Assembly (NCBI GenBank): GCA_026414995.1
Contig: JAOAHY010000014.1
Coordinates: 1-34,513, forward strand
Origin: Caldisericia bacterium
GTDB taxonomy: Bacteria; Caldisericota; Caldisericia; B22-G15
Direction: 5' to 3'
Length of the DNA stretch: 34,513 nt
A program made the position numbers and the translations under genes. Shown piece after piece: positions 34,220 through 34,513 of the stretch (the stretch's first letter is position 1; each line of letters starts with the position of its first letter). The notes under the pieces were generated by a model. The model was not told where the DNA came from. It made no database searches and saw only the letters and a list, made by a program, of their open reading frames with translations.

Positions 34220-34248
34220 TTGACAAAAAATATTTCAATTTATAAAAT
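34220..34248 (+). promoter_or_regulatory. Promoter of the pilin-like gene
   Basis: A perfect TTGACA (34220-34225), a 17-base spacer and TAAAAT (34243-34248). The start near 34255 gives a structured leader of about 160 bases. Confidence 0.75.
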
Positions 34249-34282
34249 TTATTTAGAAAAGAAATTTAGTTATTTTTCTATA

Positions 34283-34388
34283 GACCAAGAGGGCGATGAG
34301 GTCTTCTCTCAAAAGATGGGCGCCATGGGAGAAGGCGGAGCCTGGTGGCGCAACCGGCTTGGTCAATTTAATTTAGAAAAATGGCGCC
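34283..34388 (+). ncRNA. Structured leader RNA, candidate riboswitch
   Basis: A GC-rich island in otherwise AT-rich DNA. Closing stem P1 is perfect: GACCAAG (34283-34289) with CTTGGTC (34358-34364). Inside, GCGCCA (34320-34325) pairs with TGGCGC (34346-34351) around a small GGC/GCC hairpin (34334-34342). TTCTCTC (34304-34310) can pair with GGGAGAA (34327-34333), either as a pseudoknot or an alternative. A further ATGGCGCC (34381-34388), shortly before the ribosome binding site, complements GGCGCCAT (34319-34326) over eight bases and could displace the internal stem. A P1-closed multi-helix domain between promoter and ribosome binding site is the usual layout of a riboswitch. The 3' part (GGCGCAACCGG) resembles the cyclic di-GMP-II class, but the expected GGGUU pseudoknot partner is only partly matched. 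Confidence 0.7.
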
Positions 34389-34415
34389 AAATTTGAAAAA
34401 AGGAGGTAGCAAACT

Positions 34416-34513
34416 ATGTGGAGAAAAGGTAAGGGTTTCACCCTTATTGAGTTAATGGTTGTTATTGCAATTATCTTGATTCTTGCTCTTATCGCTATTC
34501 CTGCCTATAGGAA
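34416..34513 (+). CDS. Type IV pilin-like protein, 5' part only
   Basis: ATG 34416 follows AAGGAGG by nine bases and the frame is open to the window edge (32 codons). The protein begins MWRKGKGFTLIELMVVIAII, a short basic leader followed by the prepilin peptidase site G|FTLIE and the hydrophobic N-terminal helix (LILALIAIPAYR). Processing between Gly and Phe, N-methylation and assembly into a type IV pilus or pseudopilus are expected for this family. Whether it is a major pilin or a pseudopilin cannot be told from this part. It is preceded by its own promoter and a structured leader. Confidence 0.93.
   Translation, partial: MWRKGKGFTLIELMVVIAIILILALIAIPAYR

Noticed and set aside
34116-34238. 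A 41-residue N-terminal extension of the NHL protein
   Set aside because: It lies over the pilin promoter, has no ribosome binding site and would bury a typical signal sequence; ATG 34115 with an extended -10 just upstream fits better.
34283-34364. The pilin leader as a hammerhead ribozyme (GATGAG segment) or c-di-GMP-I (GEMM) riboswitch
   Set aside because: The CGAAA core of the hammerhead is missing, and the GEMM core (GCAAA and GGGACGCAAAGCC) is not present.
34381-34455. A 24-codon open frame (ATG 34381) overlapping the pilin start, as a regulatory upstream peptide
   Set aside because: It has no ribosome binding site, and its start codon is part of the ATGGCGCC pairing segment; chance is more likely.
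1-34513. CRISPR arrays, insertion sequences, integrases or phage genes
   Set aside because: No repeat-spacer arrays, transposase motifs or target duplications were seen on either strand.

Overview
The window is very AT-rich bacterial chromosome (well under one third G+C by eye), almost fully coding, with many start/stop overlaps and frequent TTG/GTG starts. The genes are core bacterial ones: IF3, L35, L20, S1, ThrRS, GrpE/DnaK/DnaJ with a perfect CIRCE operator, and a near-complete division and cell wall (dcw) cluster headed by mraZ and ending in sepF. MraZ, CIRCE, SepF and copper-amine-oxidase-N-type secreted proteins suggest a Gram-positive-like or deep-branching, possibly thermophilic lineage. 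I cannot name a genus or phylum from the sequence.

Layout. 1-343 (-): 5' part of a secreted protein gene. 524-925 (+): Nudix hydrolase ending in a long palindromic terminator. 963-3025 (-): ECF-type sigma factor, single-pass membrane protein (probable anti-sigma factor) and a secreted SIMPL-domain protein. 3114-7605 (-): a translation block read tRNA-Val(GAC), thrS, infC, rpmI, rplT, S1-domain protein. infC has to start at an AUU codon, so its N-terminal domain is missed if only ATG/GTG/TTG starts are considered. 7700-10120 (+): large secreted beta-propeller / repeat / CuAO-N protein. 10174-13689 (+): HrcA/CIRCE-type chaperone operon grpE-dnaK-dnaJ. 13751-14989 (+): OFA-like MFS transporter.

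15058-30464 (+): MraZ operator repeats, then mraZ-rsmH-ftsL-ftsI-murE-mraY-murD-ftsW-murG-murC-murB-ftsQ-ftsA-ftsZ-(HlyD-like)-sepF, mostly overlapping. These genes make the cytoplasmic and lipid-linked peptidoglycan precursors, flip or polymerise them at the septum, and build and anchor the Z ring. murF and ddl are absent from the cluster. MurE, FtsA and FtsQ are strongly diverged, and FtsZ carries a Lys inside its GTP-binding signature.

30478-30600 (+): a strong promoter directly followed by a rod-like hairpin and a U-tract, a likely small RNA gene. 30597-34115 (-): NHL-repeat secreted protein, GT-C membrane glycosyltransferase and a small unknown protein. 34220-34513 (+): sigma-A type promoter, a long GC-rich structured leader with a possible two-state switch, and the start of a type IV pilin-like gene running off the window. 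The pilin leader and the 30.5-kb RNA are the two best candidates for undescribed elements.

No gene-free stretch exceeds 300 bases.
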